Source: a bacterium (GTDB taxonomy: Bacteria; Electryoneota; Electryoneia; Electryoneales; Electryoneaceae). Taken from it: 47,684 nucleotides of DNA. A program made the translations under genes and the position numbers. The stretch is taken from contig JANQEY010000233.1 of NCBI GenBank assembly GCA_028278125.1, positions 1 through 47,684 of the forward strand. Reading direction: 5' to 3'. Below the pieces are notes generated by a model that was not told where the DNA came from, did no database searches, and saw nothing but the letters and a program-made list of their open reading frames with translations. This document shows positions 27,403 to 36,846 of this stretch, piece by piece (position 1 is the first letter of the stretch; every line of letters begins with the position of its first letter).

Positions 27403-28548
27403 ATGAAGAAATTTGAAGGAAAAAAGCTTCTATTCCTGGTAAACAACGACTGGTTTTTTGTATCTCACCGGTTACTCCTTGCGAGAGCTGCAAAAAAGGA
27501 AGGATTCGAAGTTGTAGTAGCAACCCGGGTCAATGACGACGCCGATGTGATAGTACGTGAAGGATTTAAATTATATCCTCTGAAATACTTTTTTGGTGAT
27601 AACCTGAATCCCTTAAAAGAAATCCTGGCGATCTTTGAGCTGATAGCCATATATCTGAATGAACGTCCCATTATTGTTCATAACATCGGGTTAAAAGCTT
27701 CCCTGGTAGGTTCTGTTTCCGCGTTGATTTACAGGAAACCGGGAATTGTAAACTACCTAACCGGTCTCGGTTATATCTTTACACACCAAAAATTCAAAAC
27801 ACGGCTGTTGCGGAAAATTATCTTTTTTGTTTTTTCGATCCTGCAGAAAAGAAAAAAAACCCGGTTTGTATTCCAGAATGCCTTTGACAGGTCCGAGTTT
27901 ATAAATAATGACGCAGTATCAGAAAATAATTCACTGTTAATCAGGGGATCAGGTGTTGACACTGAGGCATACCGCTATGAACCTGAACCACCGGGAGAAC
28001 CGGTCGTTCTCTTTGCCGGTAGAATATTATGGGATAAAGGAGTTGGAGATTTAGTTGAAGCGGTAAAGATCCTGCGGCAACGAAAACTGAATTTTACAAC
28101 GATTATTGCCGGTACACCTGACAAGGGTAATCCTAATGCCGTACCGGAAAAAGTACTTGAACAATGGAATAATGATGGTACAGTGGAATGGATAGGATAC
28201 CAGTCTGATATGCCTTCAGTTATCGCAAATTCACATATAGTGTGTTTACCAACATTCTACCGGGAGGGTTTACCTAAAATACTTATTGAATCAGCATCAT
28301 GTGGACGCCCAATCGTGACAACAGATATTCCGGGATGTAATGACCTGGTGCGTCACCAGGTAAACGGTTTGCTTTGTCCGACCAAATCACCGGAATCCCT
28401 GGCAGACGCCATGCAAATACTGATCGAATCAAAAAAATTAAGGTCCAGCTACGGCCTGAAAAGCAGAAAACTGGTGCAGGAGCATTTTTCTATCGAAAAT
28501 ATAATTGAACAAACCTTTTCAGTATACAATGAGCTATTAAGCCAATAA
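27403..28548 (+). CDS. GT4-family glycosyltransferase
   Basis: A GT-B fold enzyme with an N-terminal Rossmann start (KKLLFLVNNDWFFVSHRLLLA) and an acceptor-side domain with HNIGLKASLVGSVSAL. The C-terminal donor domain carries FAGRILWDKGVGDLVEAV, the PTFYREGLPKILIESASCGRPIVTTDIPG block and the Glu-containing E-x7-E element typical of GT4. It uses a nucleotide sugar to extend a lipid-linked glycan; sugar and linkage are unknown. It overlaps no neighbour, but the ATP-grasp gene begins only 2 bases after its stop. Confidence 0.93.
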   Translation: MKKFEGKKLLFLVNNDWFFVSHRLLLARAAKKEGFEVVVATRVNDDADVIVREGFKLYPLKYFFGDNLNPLKEILAIFELIAIYLNERPIIVHNIGLKASLVGSVSALIYRKPGIVNYLTGLGYIFTHQKFKTRLLRKIIFFVFSILQKRKKTRFVFQNAFDRSEFINNDAVSENNSLLIRGSGVDTEAYRYEPEPPGEPVVLFAGRILWDKGVGDLVEAVKILRQRKLNFTTIIAGTPDKGNPNAVPEKVLEQWNNDGTVEWIGYQSDMPSVIANSHIVCLPTFYREGLPKILIESASCGRPIVTTDIPGCNDLVRHQVNGLLCPTKSPESLADAMQILIESKKLRSSYGLKSRKLVQEHFSIENIIEQTFSVYNELLSQ

Positions 28549-28550
28549 TC

Positions 28551-29591
28551 ATGAATATCCGTTTAGCCATCCATAACGAGGAACATCAGTATCATAACCG
28601 CTGGCTTCAGCGTTGCCGGGAACTTGGAATAGAGTGTGTTAAAGTTGATGCATTCGGGAATGATGTGGTTGAGAGGCTCAGGGAATTTGATGGTTTTCTC
28701 TGGCGATATGCCTTCCACGATACAGCAGAGATACGTTTCGCCCATTCTATCCTTACATCTTTAGAGATTATGGATTTAACAGTATTCCCGGATTATCAAA
28801 CCCGTTGGCATTATGACGATAAGGTGGCTCAAAAATACCTGCTGGAAACATCAAACTCTCCAATAGTGGACACGCATGTCTTTTATAACATAAATGACTC
28901 GCTGGATTGGCTGAAAGAAGCAGAGTACCCGCTGGTATTTAAACTAAGAACCGGTGCTTCTTCAGTGAATGTAAAACTGCTGAACTCCTTTTCTGAAGCG
29001 TATAAATTAACCCGAAAAGCTTTCAAAAAAGGTTTCACTTCCAGTGAATCATTGCTTGCAAACAGGGACGCAAAGATTAACAAAATTAAAAATATCAAAG
29101 GTTTTAAGAATAAAATAGGTAAACTGCGTTCAGGTTTCAGGAAACTGACTGCCCTTAAAAAGTATTCTCCCCGTGAGACTCAATATGTTTATTTTCAGAA
29201 ATTTCTCCCGGGAAACGAATATGATACACGAGTAGTGATTATTGGAAACAGGGGTTGGGCTTTCAGGAGGATGAACAGGAAGAATGATTTCAGAGCATCA
29301 GGCGGCGGTAACCTTCAATTTGATCCGGGAAAGATAGATACAGATCTGGTTAAAATAGCGTTCGATGTCAGTAAAATACATAGATTTCAATGTATGGCCT
29401 ATGATTTTTTATATGATCAGAACAGGCAACCCAGGATAAACGAGATAAGCTATTCTTTTGTGGGCGGTGAGGTTATAAATTCCTGTCCGGGATACTGGGA
29501 CAGGGATTTGAACTGGCATGAAGGGAATATGTACGCCGAAGATGCTATTTTGGACGATCTCGTAGAGGAGATTAAAAATAATCAGCTATAG
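28551..29591 (+). CDS. ATP-grasp ligase in polysaccharide locus
   Basis: An ATP-grasp-like enzyme of 346 aa. The visible blocks are a nucleotide-binding segment PLVFKLRTGASSVNVKLL, a later block YDTRVVIIGNRGWAFRR followed by ASGGG, and the metal-binding C-terminal part YDFLYDQ...RINEISYSFVGG. Between the first two blocks is a Lys/Arg-rich insertion (about residues 160-215) that is not general in the fold. Members join a carboxylate to an amine using ATP. In this locus an amide-linked glycan modification, for example an amino acid on a uronic acid, is a reasonable but unproven guess. It is cytoplasmic. It starts 2 bases after the GT4 stop. Confidence 0.82.
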   Translation: MNIRLAIHNEEHQYHNRWLQRCRELGIECVKVDAFGNDVVERLREFDGFLWRYAFHDTAEIRFAHSILTSLEIMDLTVFPDYQTRWHYDDKVAQKYLLETSNSPIVDTHVFYNINDSLDWLKEAEYPLVFKLRTGASSVNVKLLNSFSEAYKLTRKAFKKGFTSSESLLANRDAKINKIKNIKGFKNKIGKLRSGFRKLTALKKYSPRETQYVYFQKFLPGNEYDTRVVIIGNRGWAFRRMNRKNDFRASGGGNLQFDPGKIDTDLVKIAFDVSKIHRFQCMAYDFLYDQNRQPRINEISYSFVGGEVINSCPGYWDRDLNWHEGNMYAEDAILDDLVEEIKNNQL

Positions 29592-29663
29592 TATTTATCT
29601 TTTTAATAGTTTATAATTTCAGCTCCTTTACTACGGTTAACATTCTATAAATATAAAGAATTC

Positions 29664-31097
29664 ATGGCTCCGAAATTTTTAGGACACAGCGCTGTTTATT
29701 TCATTGCACGAGTAGTTTCCGGGGCAGTGAACATCCTTGCTATTGGTATATATACCCGCCTTCTTCAGCCAGACCAGTATGGACATTATGTAGTAGTCCT
29801 GGCAGGTATGGATTTCGCTCATCGTACCTTGTTTCGCTGGCTCGAGATGGGACTTGTCAGGTACTTGCCCGCTTACAAGGATAGACGATCTGTTTTCCTC
29901 TCAACAGCTGCTGCAGGATTTTCTCTTGCTGTTTCGATAACGGTTATAGTCGGAATTGTTACACTTATAATACAGCCCAAGGGATTACCCGTAAACCTGA
30001 TTTCCGCCGGTATTATTCTGCTCTGGGTAAATACCTGGTTCGAATTGAACCTTGAATTGATCCGCGCTGATCTCTCCCCGAAGCGTTATGGAATAATGGA
30101 GATAATCAGGTCAATTCTTGCGTTGGGCACTGGTGCCCTGCTTGCTTACCTGGGATATGGAGCCTTTGGAGTACTAACAGGATTAATCGTCGGAAGGATG
30201 ATCCCGGCATTACTTTTTATGATGAAGGAATGGCGGTTTGTCAGGTTCAGTAATATAGATTTATCTATTCTCAAAAGATTGTTGAACTACGGTTTACCCT
30301 TGATGGTCAGTTATGCCGTAGCCTTCCTGATAGATGCTTCGGATAGAATTCTGTTAAGTCTTTTTAAGGGTCCGGAGGCTTCAGGATTATATGCAGCCGG
30401 ATATGACATCGCCCAGCGAAGTATTGTCATGCTTACTGCTATTATCCACCTTGCAGCGTATCCACTTGCTGTCCGTGCACTCGAAGATGGTGGAATTAAA
30501 GCTGCCCAGGAACAGATGCGCCAGAATTTCCAGGGGCTTTTACTGGTAGCGATGCCTGCCGCTGTTGGTTTAATATTGTTGGCACCTAACCTTTCAGCAA
30601 CTGTTTTGGGTAAAGAATTCCAGGAGACTGCCAGGACGCTGATACCAATAATTGCGACGGGTATTTTCTTTTTCGCTATCAGGTCTTTTTACGCGAACTA
30701 CGCGTTTCAGCTTACGGGAAGAACATCATACCAGATGTGGATTGTTATAGTTACCGCAATTCTGAATGTCAGTTTAAATCTTTGGTTGATTCCCAAGCTG
30801 GGTATTACGGGTGCAGCGTACGCTTCTGTAAGCTCATATTTCTTCGCCATGATTCTCAGTATTTACATGGGAAGACGAATATTCCCGTTACCATTTCATC
30901 TCGGTGATATTTCTAAAATAGTCATAATTACAGGTTTAATGGCGCTGGCATTGTGGCCTACATTAAAATATGACGGAGTCATGATCCTGGCATTACAGAT
31001 TCTGATCGGCCTGGTAGTTGTCGTTGGAATGAGTATTATATATGATATCCTGGGAATCAGGTCGGTTGTGCTCAGGAGGATTAAGAGAAGATCGTAA
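29664..31097 (+). CDS. Polysaccharide flippase (Wzx-like)
   Basis: A polytopic membrane protein of the MOP/Polysaccharide_synt family that flips lipid-linked oligosaccharide to the periplasmic side. It has about 12-14 hydrophobic helices over 477 aa. The N-terminal part (VNILAIGIYTRLLQPDQYGHYVVVLAG) and the mid-protein segment (ISYAVAFLIDASDRILLS) match Wzx-type patterns. It lies between an ATP-grasp gene and a GT4 gene in the same orientation. Polymerisation would then need the O-antigen polymerase/ligase at 32307-33584. Confidence 0.92.
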   Translation: MAPKFLGHSAVYFIARVVSGAVNILAIGIYTRLLQPDQYGHYVVVLAGMDFAHRTLFRWLEMGLVRYLPAYKDRRSVFLSTAAAGFSLAVSITVIVGIVTLIIQPKGLPVNLISAGIILLWVNTWFELNLELIRADLSPKRYGIMEIIRSILALGTGALLAYLGYGAFGVLTGLIVGRMIPALLFMMKEWRFVRFSNIDLSILKRLLNYGLPLMVSYAVAFLIDASDRILLSLFKGPEASGLYAAGYDIAQRSIVMLTAIIHLAAYPLAVRALEDGGIKAAQEQMRQNFQGLLLVAMPAAVGLILLAPNLSATVLGKEFQETARTLIPIIATGIFFFAIRSFYANYAFQLTGRTSYQMWIVIVTAILNVSLNLWLIPKLGITGAAYASVSSYFFAMILSIYMGRRIFPLPFHLGDISKIVIITGLMALALWPTLKYDGVMILALQILIGLVVVVGMSIIYDILGIRSVVLRRIKRRS

Positions 31098-31138
31098 ACT
31101 GTTAGATTGATTATTTTATCTATTCAATATGCTCTTAT

Positions 31139-32305
31139 ATGGCAGCAAATTCGAATAAAAAACCTCGGATCCTGTTTATCATTGGATCCCTTACTCGAGG
31201 TGGAGCCGAGACACAGCTAACCCGTCTCGTGACTGCAATGAAAGCTCACAACTGGCAGGTTGCGGTTATCAGCATCCTTCCAGAAACAGGCTACGCGGAG
31301 GAACTTCGAAGAGCATCCGTTCCTGTATTTTCACTTTCTTCAGAACATCCATCCTTTTCTAATATTTTCTCAATAGTTCGATCATTTTATAATCATCTCC
31401 GACATCTTTCTCCGGATATACTCGTAAGTTTTTTGATCCATGCGGATATATTAGCCCGTATAGTAGGAAAAATCGCAAAAGTCCCTGTTATCATTAACTC
31501 TATCAGGAATGAATCATTTGCAGGATCACACGGACAAAAAAGTGTAAAAAACCTGGTTCGTGAAATGATGTACAGATCTACAAACTTTTTATCGGACAAG
31601 ATTGTCCTTAATTCAAAAAACGCCGAGAAGGTGCTAACAGAAAAGAAGGTTATCGACAGAAATAAGAACGAGTTAATCTATAATGGAATTGAATGTTCTG
31701 AATATGAATTCACAAAACAACAGGTAGTTTCCCTTCGATCTGAATTGGGTTTAACGGATAACAGTTTCGCCTGGTTTACGGCCGGCAGACTTGAGGAACA
31801 GAAAGACTATCCCCTAATGCTCGATGCGTTTGCGATCCATCAAAGGGAATATCCCAACAATTACCTTTTTATAGCTGGTGATGGATCGCTAAAGGATCAA
31901 ATCCTTGAAAAAATCAATCAACTCAATCTAAGTGATAACGTTAGACTCCTGGGATTACGGAAGGACATTCCCTTGTTATTAAACGCTATGGATGCACTGA
32001 TTTTATCATCAAAATGGGAGGGATTACCAAACATCGTTATTGAAGCATCCACAGCAGGGCTTCCGGTTGTTGCTACCGATGTTGGTGGCGTTCGGGAGAT
32101 AATAGAACCTGGAACAAATGGGTTGATTGTTTCACAGGGAAACGAAGAGATGTTAGCTGGAGCAATGGATACTATTGTTACTATGTCATCGGATAAACGC
32201 AGGGTGTGGGGAGAGGCAGGTAAATCTTTAGTAAAAGACAGATTTGAGCTGAACAGTATTGTAGATCAATGGTGCAGCCTGTTCGAAGAACTACATGCTC
32301 AATAA
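31139..32305 (+). CDS. GT4-family glycosyltransferase
   Basis: A GT-B enzyme with a glycine-rich start IIGSLTRGGAETQLTRLVTAM, typical of GT4 glycan-assembly enzymes. Its donor domain contains AGRLEEQKDYPLMLDAFA, the GLRKDIPLLLNAMDALILSSKWEGLPNIVIEA block and VATDVGGVREII, with the E-x7-E motif intact. The length of 388 aa is normal. It is probably cotranscribed with the flippase, 42 bases after its stop. Its stop lies 1 base from the stop of the converging ligase gene. The sugar transferred is unknown. Confidence 0.93.
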   Translation: MAANSNKKPRILFIIGSLTRGGAETQLTRLVTAMKAHNWQVAVISILPETGYAEELRRASVPVFSLSSEHPSFSNIFSIVRSFYNHLRHLSPDILVSFLIHADILARIVGKIAKVPVIINSIRNESFAGSHGQKSVKNLVREMMYRSTNFLSDKIVLNSKNAEKVLTEKKVIDRNKNELIYNGIECSEYEFTKQQVVSLRSELGLTDNSFAWFTAGRLEEQKDYPLMLDAFAIHQREYPNNYLFIAGDGSLKDQILEKINQLNLSDNVRLLGLRKDIPLLLNAMDALILSSKWEGLPNIVIEASTAGLPVVATDVGGVREIIEPGTNGLIVSQGNEEMLAGAMDTIVTMSSDKRRVWGEAGKSLVKDRFELNSIVDQWCSLFEELHAQ

Positions 32306-32306
32306 A

Positions 32307-33584
32307 TCAGAGGTGTCCAGTCACAGAAATACTGTACCGTCTTAACAACCGTTCACGTGCCGCTAAACCCAGCCCAATGATAAATCCAAGAGTGAGTGCG
32401 TCCTCCCCGTCCAGCAGGTAACATTGAAAAAGCGATGCCGCGAAAAAGCCACAGATGGCCAGGATCATTCCCCGGTAAATGTCCCTGGAGAAACTTACCA
32501 CTTTTGTTCTTCGCAGGTCTTTAATTCCATGCCATATAAGCAGAATTAAAACAACTGACACGGTTACAACACCAAGCAACCCGGTTGTTGCCCACATATG
32601 CAGAGGATCACTATGAGCATGCGCTATTGAATAATATTCATGTTCAGGCAGGTAGTCATCTCTGAACTTTGGCCAGTTTCCGGGACCAATACCAAGTACG
32701 GGATAATCCTTTCCAAGATCCCAGGCGGCCTGCCAGAGATATATCCGGTCCTGTTCACTCTCTGTCTTCAACTGGATACTGTTGACAACTCTCGTCCTGA
32801 ATCCTTCCGACACCAGGGCAAAAACAATTACAGCCGCAATCCCAATCAGTAGATACCTTATTGCTGCTTTTCTCCCCAGCGAGATAAAAAATATACTGGT
32901 GCCAACAAACGCACCGATCCAGGGACTCCTTTTATATAGAATGATCAACGACATCAGGATAATCGCCATCGCAATCCAGATCCACCTGGCCCGTTTACCT
33001 CTTGAGTTCCAGGCAGCAGGTAGCCAGAGTAGTAGAATCATCATCTGAACCCCGGCAAAAGTCAGTGTTGTATTCAGCAAACCACGGGGGGCATAAAGGT
33101 CTAAAACTTGTATCTCATTGATCGGACCTCGAATCTCCTGGTGGTATATGGGATCAAGTCCCGTCAAGTGCTGAAAAAGCGCGTACAGACTTGCTATTAC
33201 ACCGGCGATTAGAATTGTCTGCATCCCATACTTCAAAACACGCGGATGTCTACCAAGCAGTAATACGGATATCAATCCGACCAGAGGTAGCAGGTAATAT
33301 CGGGCAACAGTCGAAAGGGAATGCATAGGGTAATCACTCAAGATTGCTGATAACAATTGAACGAGCATTGCAGCGATTACCCCGTAGATGACGGGATGGA
33401 ACAAGGGACGATCAAGTCGCTGGTGCCAGAAAGAATAGAGAAACAAAATAACGCCGGTTCCTGCAACTACCTGGGGCAGGAAAATTCCTGTTTCAAGGCT
33501 GGCAGCAAAAACTGAAACATAAATTGTAGTTATATTGCGCCATTTATACCGGCTGCGAAGTGAGAAAACTTTAGGTGGAACCAT
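32307..33584 (-). CDS. O-antigen ligase / polymerase family membrane protein
   Basis: A polytopic membrane protein of about 10-12 helices over 425 aa. The Wzy_C-type periplasmic loop (about residues 275-320) reads RIYLWQAAWDLGKDYPVLGIGPGNWPKFRD and continues to HAHSDPLHMWATTGLLG. The Arg and the HAHS histidine pair of that loop are the usual active-site candidates. Such proteins either join O-antigen to lipid A core (WaaL) or polymerise repeat units (Wzy); sequence alone does not separate them. It converges on the GT4 gene at 31139 with a 1-base gap. Confidence 0.9.
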   Translation of the reverse strand: MVPPKVFSLRSRYKWRNITTIYVSVFAASLETGIFLPQVVAGTGVILFLYSFWHQRLDRPLFHPVIYGVIAAMLVQLLSAILSDYPMHSLSTVARYYLLPLVGLISVLLLGRHPRVLKYGMQTILIAGVIASLYALFQHLTGLDPIYHQEIRGPINEIQVLDLYAPRGLLNTTLTFAGVQMMILLLWLPAAWNSRGKRARWIWIAMAIILMSLIILYKRSPWIGAFVGTSIFFISLGRKAAIRYLLIGIAAVIVFALVSEGFRTRVVNSIQLKTESEQDRIYLWQAAWDLGKDYPVLGIGPGNWPKFRDDYLPEHEYYSIAHAHSDPLHMWATTGLLGVVTVSVVLILLIWHGIKDLRRTKVVSFSRDIYRGMILAICGFFAASLFQCYLLDGEDALTLGFIIGLGLAARERLLRRYSISVTGHL

Positions 33585-33702
33585 TTGTATCTCTAAATTA
33601 TCCGCTGTACAATGTAGTTACTAAGTAAATTCAAAGCTAACAATATTGCAGCGTTTGAAGTTTTGATCTATTTCCAACTTGCCAGCTAACTGATTCTAAA
33701 AA

Positions 33703-34137
33703 ATGTACCGGTTAAAAGAGATTGAACACACTGCCGATATTGGTTTCGTGGTGTCCGCTGACAGCAAGGTAGAGCTTGTACATGGCAGTATCAATGCCCT
33801 GACATCAATCATGGGTATTGATTTTCAATCCCAAATAGAAACCTTCAATATAAAGGAGAACGGTAGTATAAGAATTTCTGGAGAGGATGATGTAGATGCC
33901 CTAATCCAGACTCTGAACGAATGGCTGTACATGTGCCAGGTAAAAAGACAATATCATCTCCCGGTAGAAATAGAATGGAAGGGAAATATAATATTCATGA
34001 GATGTGATGTTTATCAGCTGGATGAAACAGTAAAGATCGAAACAGAGATTAAAGCAATCACATACCATAATGCTTATATAAATTCACCGAACAGAACTGA
34101 TCCTGAGTGGAAAACACTGTGGATCGCTGATATTTAA
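33703..34137 (+). CDS. Archease, RtcB activator
   Basis: A small protein that helps guanylylation and turnover of the RtcB RNA ligase. The N-terminal HTADIG motif (9-14, with metal-binding Asp12) and the C-terminal WIADI (Asp143) are the conserved acidic ends. The middle segment DALIQTLNEWLYMC matches archease. The length of 144 aa is typical. rtcB starts 16 bases after its stop, the usual bacterial pairing. It is cytoplasmic. Confidence 0.95.
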   Translation: MYRLKEIEHTADIGFVVSADSKVELVHGSINALTSIMGIDFQSQIETFNIKENGSIRISGEDDVDALIQTLNEWLYMCQVKRQYHLPVEIEWKGNIIFMRCDVYQLDETVKIETEIKAITYHNAYINSPNRTDPEWKTLWIADI

Positions 34138-34153
34138 CTCGAAATAGTTGAAC

Positions 34154-35608
34154 ATGAAAAATACTCTCCCAAAACTGGAACGGTTGGATTCATTCCGCTG
34201 GAAAATTCCCCGTGACAAATCACAGGGGATGATAACAGATGGAATCATCTACAGCTCCTCAAAGTTGATCGATGCAGTAAAGAATGACGCTTCAATCAAC
34301 CAGGTTGCAAATGTCGCAACGCTGCCGGGTATTGTCGGATCATCATTGGCGATGCCTGATATCCACTGGGGATACGGATTTCCTATTGGAGGTGTAGCTG
34401 CGTTTGATGTTGAAAATGGTGTTATCAGTCCAGGTGGTGTGGGATATGATATAAACTGTGGAGTAAATCTTACCCGTACAAATCTTACGGCATCCGAAAT
34501 TAAATCCCGGCTGCCGTTACTGGCTGATTCGCTATTTACCGGTATTCCCTGTGGTGTCGGGATTGGTGGTGATATACATCTTTCACAGAAGGAGTCCAGG
34601 CGGGTTGCGAAAAAGGGTGCCCAGTGGGCGGTTAAAAATGGCTATGGTTCAAAAGGCGACCTGGAAAAAATTGAAGAGAACGGCTGCCTTGATTCCGCGG
34701 ATGAATCCGTTCCCTCGGACAGGGCATATGAAAGAGGTAAAAACCAGCTTGGTACGCTGGGGAGTGGAAATCATTTTATCGAGGTTCAGCTGGTAGAAAA
34801 AGTATTTGATAAAAAAGCCGCGCAGATAATGGGACTGGAAGAGGGATTGGTAAGTGTAATGGTTCATTCCGGCAGCCGTGGTTTTGGTTACCAGGTTTGC
34901 GATGAACAACTGCGAAAAATGGGACAGACTGCAGGAAAATATAATATTTCGCTGGTAGACCGCCAGTTGGCCTGTGCGCCAATCAAATCACCTGAAGGAA
35001 TAACCTATGCGCAAGCGATGGCCGCGGCGGCGAATTACGCATGGGCCAACAGGTTGATACTTGTCCACAGGGTCAGGAGCACCTTTGAACAGGTTTTCGG
35101 GAGGGGGTACTCTACCCTGGGAATGAATCTCGTATTCGATGTTTCACATAACATAGCTAAGTTTGAAACTCACCTGGTGAAAGGGAAAAAACGGAAGCTA
35201 TGTGTACATCGTAAGGGAGCAACCCGTGCATTCAGCGCTGGAGATGACAGGGTGCCTGCACCCTATAGATCCATCGGTCAACCTGTCCTGATCCCCGGTG
35301 ATATGGGAACCGCAAGTTATGTTCTGACAGGCACAAAAACGGCAATGGAGCAGACTTTCGGATCTGCTTGTCATGGAGCCGGGAGGATGATGTCCCGTAA
35401 AGCAGCATTAAAAGCTACTCGAGGCAGAAACCTGGCAACAGAATTGGAAAAGAATGGGATTGAAGTGCGTTCAAGGGGTAAAAGAACTCTCGGCGAAGAA
35501 GCCCCGGAGGCATACAAGGATGTGGATAATGTAGTTTCAGCAGCAAGCGGAGCCGGGATAACAAACATCGTTGCCAGGCTTAAACCTTTGATTGTTATAA
35601 AGGGATGA
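34154..35608 (+). CDS. rtcB: RNA-splicing ligase RtcB
   Basis: Joins RNA 2',3'-cyclic phosphate or 3'-phosphate ends to 5'-OH ends using GTP and Mn2+, in RNA repair. Metal and active-site blocks are MPDIHWGYGFPIGGVAAF, GGVGYDINCGVN (Asp99, Cys102), GTLGSGNHFIEVQ, MVHSGSRGFG, VFDVSHNIAK and VHRKGATRAFSAG, whose His is the expected guanylylation site. It ends with the family's HGAGRMMSR...AYKDVDNV blocks. The TTG at 34148 is also in frame, but the ATG at 34154 is preferred, giving 484 aa. The archease gene directly upstream supports the function. No RNA-repair regulator such as rtcR is seen. Confidence 0.97.
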   Translation: MKNTLPKLERLDSFRWKIPRDKSQGMITDGIIYSSSKLIDAVKNDASINQVANVATLPGIVGSSLAMPDIHWGYGFPIGGVAAFDVENGVISPGGVGYDINCGVNLTRTNLTASEIKSRLPLLADSLFTGIPCGVGIGGDIHLSQKESRRVAKKGAQWAVKNGYGSKGDLEKIEENGCLDSADESVPSDRAYERGKNQLGTLGSGNHFIEVQLVEKVFDKKAAQIMGLEEGLVSVMVHSGSRGFGYQVCDEQLRKMGQTAGKYNISLVDRQLACAPIKSPEGITYAQAMAAAANYAWANRLILVHRVRSTFEQVFGRGYSTLGMNLVFDVSHNIAKFETHLVKGKKRKLCVHRKGATRAFSAGDDRVPAPYRSIGQPVLIPGDMGTASYVLTGTKTAMEQTFGSACHGAGRMMSRKAALKATRGRNLATELEKNGIEVRSRGKRTLGEEAPEAYKDVDNVVSAASGAGITNIVARLKPLIVIKG

Positions 35609-35644
35609 CGAAACAAACTTTATCCCGATAAATACCATCCATCG

Positions 35645-35660
35645 ACCAAGTTCACTTGGT
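35645..35660. other. Short hairpin after rtcB
   Basis: A perfect 6-bp stem ACCAAG with CTTGGT has a TTCA loop and is followed by ATTTCTCC. It lies 37 bases after the rtcB stop. It is weak as a terminator because the T-run is short. Confidence 0.35.
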
Positions 35661-35684
35661 ATTTCTCCTGAACAATTAGTATCT

Positions 35685-35715
35685 TTTTGATTGATTTTCG
35701 CTTCGTCAATCAAAA
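35685..35715. promoter_or_regulatory. Hairpin in the methyltransferase leader
   Basis: A perfect 10-bp inverted repeat (35685-35694 with 35706-35715) has an 11-nt loop and ends right before the AAAAGG that would serve as ribosome binding site for the TTG at 35726. It could partly hide that site or act as a weak attenuator. Confidence 0.5.
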
Positions 35716-35725
35716 GGTATCGTCC

Positions 35726-36814
35726 TTGGAATCATACTATAAAATTCAACCGGAACACCCCTTATACCTCCGTGCCAGCAAACGTGAAGCTGCAAGCTGG
35801 GGACGTGAACAGGTTAGAACACTCAGAAAAAAACGACCGCGGGATCATCCGATAATAAAGGCTTACCTGGCTCAGCTAATCAGCAATGATGATAAAGAAA
35901 CAGACTGGGTAGAGTGGTTTCTTAAAAATGCTGACAATTATGACAGCGCTCTCAGTCTCGGGTGCGGTTCGGGACATTTTGAAGAAGAGCTGATAAAAGC
36001 TGGAATTTTCAAGAAAATTGAGATGGTTGATATCAGCGAAGATGCTCTCAACTCATTTAAAGAAAAAGCGAAAGACCTGAATTCCAAAACCGTAATTACT
36101 ACAAACCAGGCCGATCTTAATTTTATTGAACTGTATGAAAACAAATATGATTGTATTCTCGCCCATACTTCACTACACCACATTATAAATCTTGAACATC
36201 TCCTGGAACAGGTACGGAAAGCACTTGTACCAAAAGGAATATTCCTTGTCCACGACTTTATCGGGCCAAGCGAATGGCAATGGTCATATAACACTCTCCA
36301 GGAAATTAACCGCGCGCTCGATCTATCTAGAGGACGTTATCCCCAGCTAAAAATCCACCAGGTTAAACGCCCCGACATTAATAAGGTAAAGGCTTTCAGT
36401 CCATTTGAATCAATCCGTTCCGATGAGATCCTTGAATTGTTGAGAACGGGTTTTGAACCACAACTGGAAATCCTCACAGACAGGCTGCTTCATGTTATCC
36501 TGAATTTTGGCGCAGAGATGGAAAACTGGAAGGATAAAGATCTGCAAAAGTGGCTCAGTGAAATGGTAGAATGGGAAGATTCGCTAAAAAACGGATGTGA
36601 ACTTCCACCATATACACTCTGGGGTGTGTACTATCCCAAACCGGAACCGATTCCGGAAACAACCAGGTGGTCTGAAGCTGAATTAAATGAAAAAATAAAA
36701 ATTTCAAAATTCTCCCTCAAAGCCGCAATGGCAGATTTTATCGATCGATTACCATGGCGCGATTCATTAGTCACCAAATGGATGCGTATGAAACGTAAAC
36801 ATGGCTGGTATTAG
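35726..36814 (+). CDS. Class I SAM-dependent methyltransferase
   Basis: A Rossmann-type methyltransferase of unknown substrate. Motif I is ALSLGCGSGHFEEEL, followed by the acidic residue in MVDISEDALN and then DCILAHTSLHHIINLEHLLEQVRKALVPKG, a typical class I layout. A ~130-residue C-terminal extension is not general to the family and ends in basic residues (KWMRMKRKHGWY). The frame is open to 35687, but that TTG sits inside a hairpin; the TTG at 35726 has AAAGG eight bases upstream and is chosen (362 aa). It lies between rtcB and a protein of unknown function in the same orientation. Target (RNA, small molecule or glycan) is undecided. Confidence 0.85.
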   Translation: MESYYKIQPEHPLYLRASKREAASWGREQVRTLRKKRPRDHPIIKAYLAQLISNDDKETDWVEWFLKNADNYDSALSLGCGSGHFEEELIKAGIFKKIEMVDISEDALNSFKEKAKDLNSKTVITTNQADLNFIELYENKYDCILAHTSLHHIINLEHLLEQVRKALVPKGIFLVHDFIGPSEWQWSYNTLQEINRALDLSRGRYPQLKIHQVKRPDINKVKAFSPFESIRSDEILELLRTGFEPQLEILTDRLLHVILNFGAEMENWKDKDLQKWLSEMVEWEDSLKNGCELPPYTLWGVYYPKPEPIPETTRWSEAELNEKIKISKFSLKAAMADFIDRLPWRDSLVTKWMRMKRKHGWY

Positions 36815-36846
36815 TTCAGCCCCCATTACCCGTTGCGAGATCAAAT

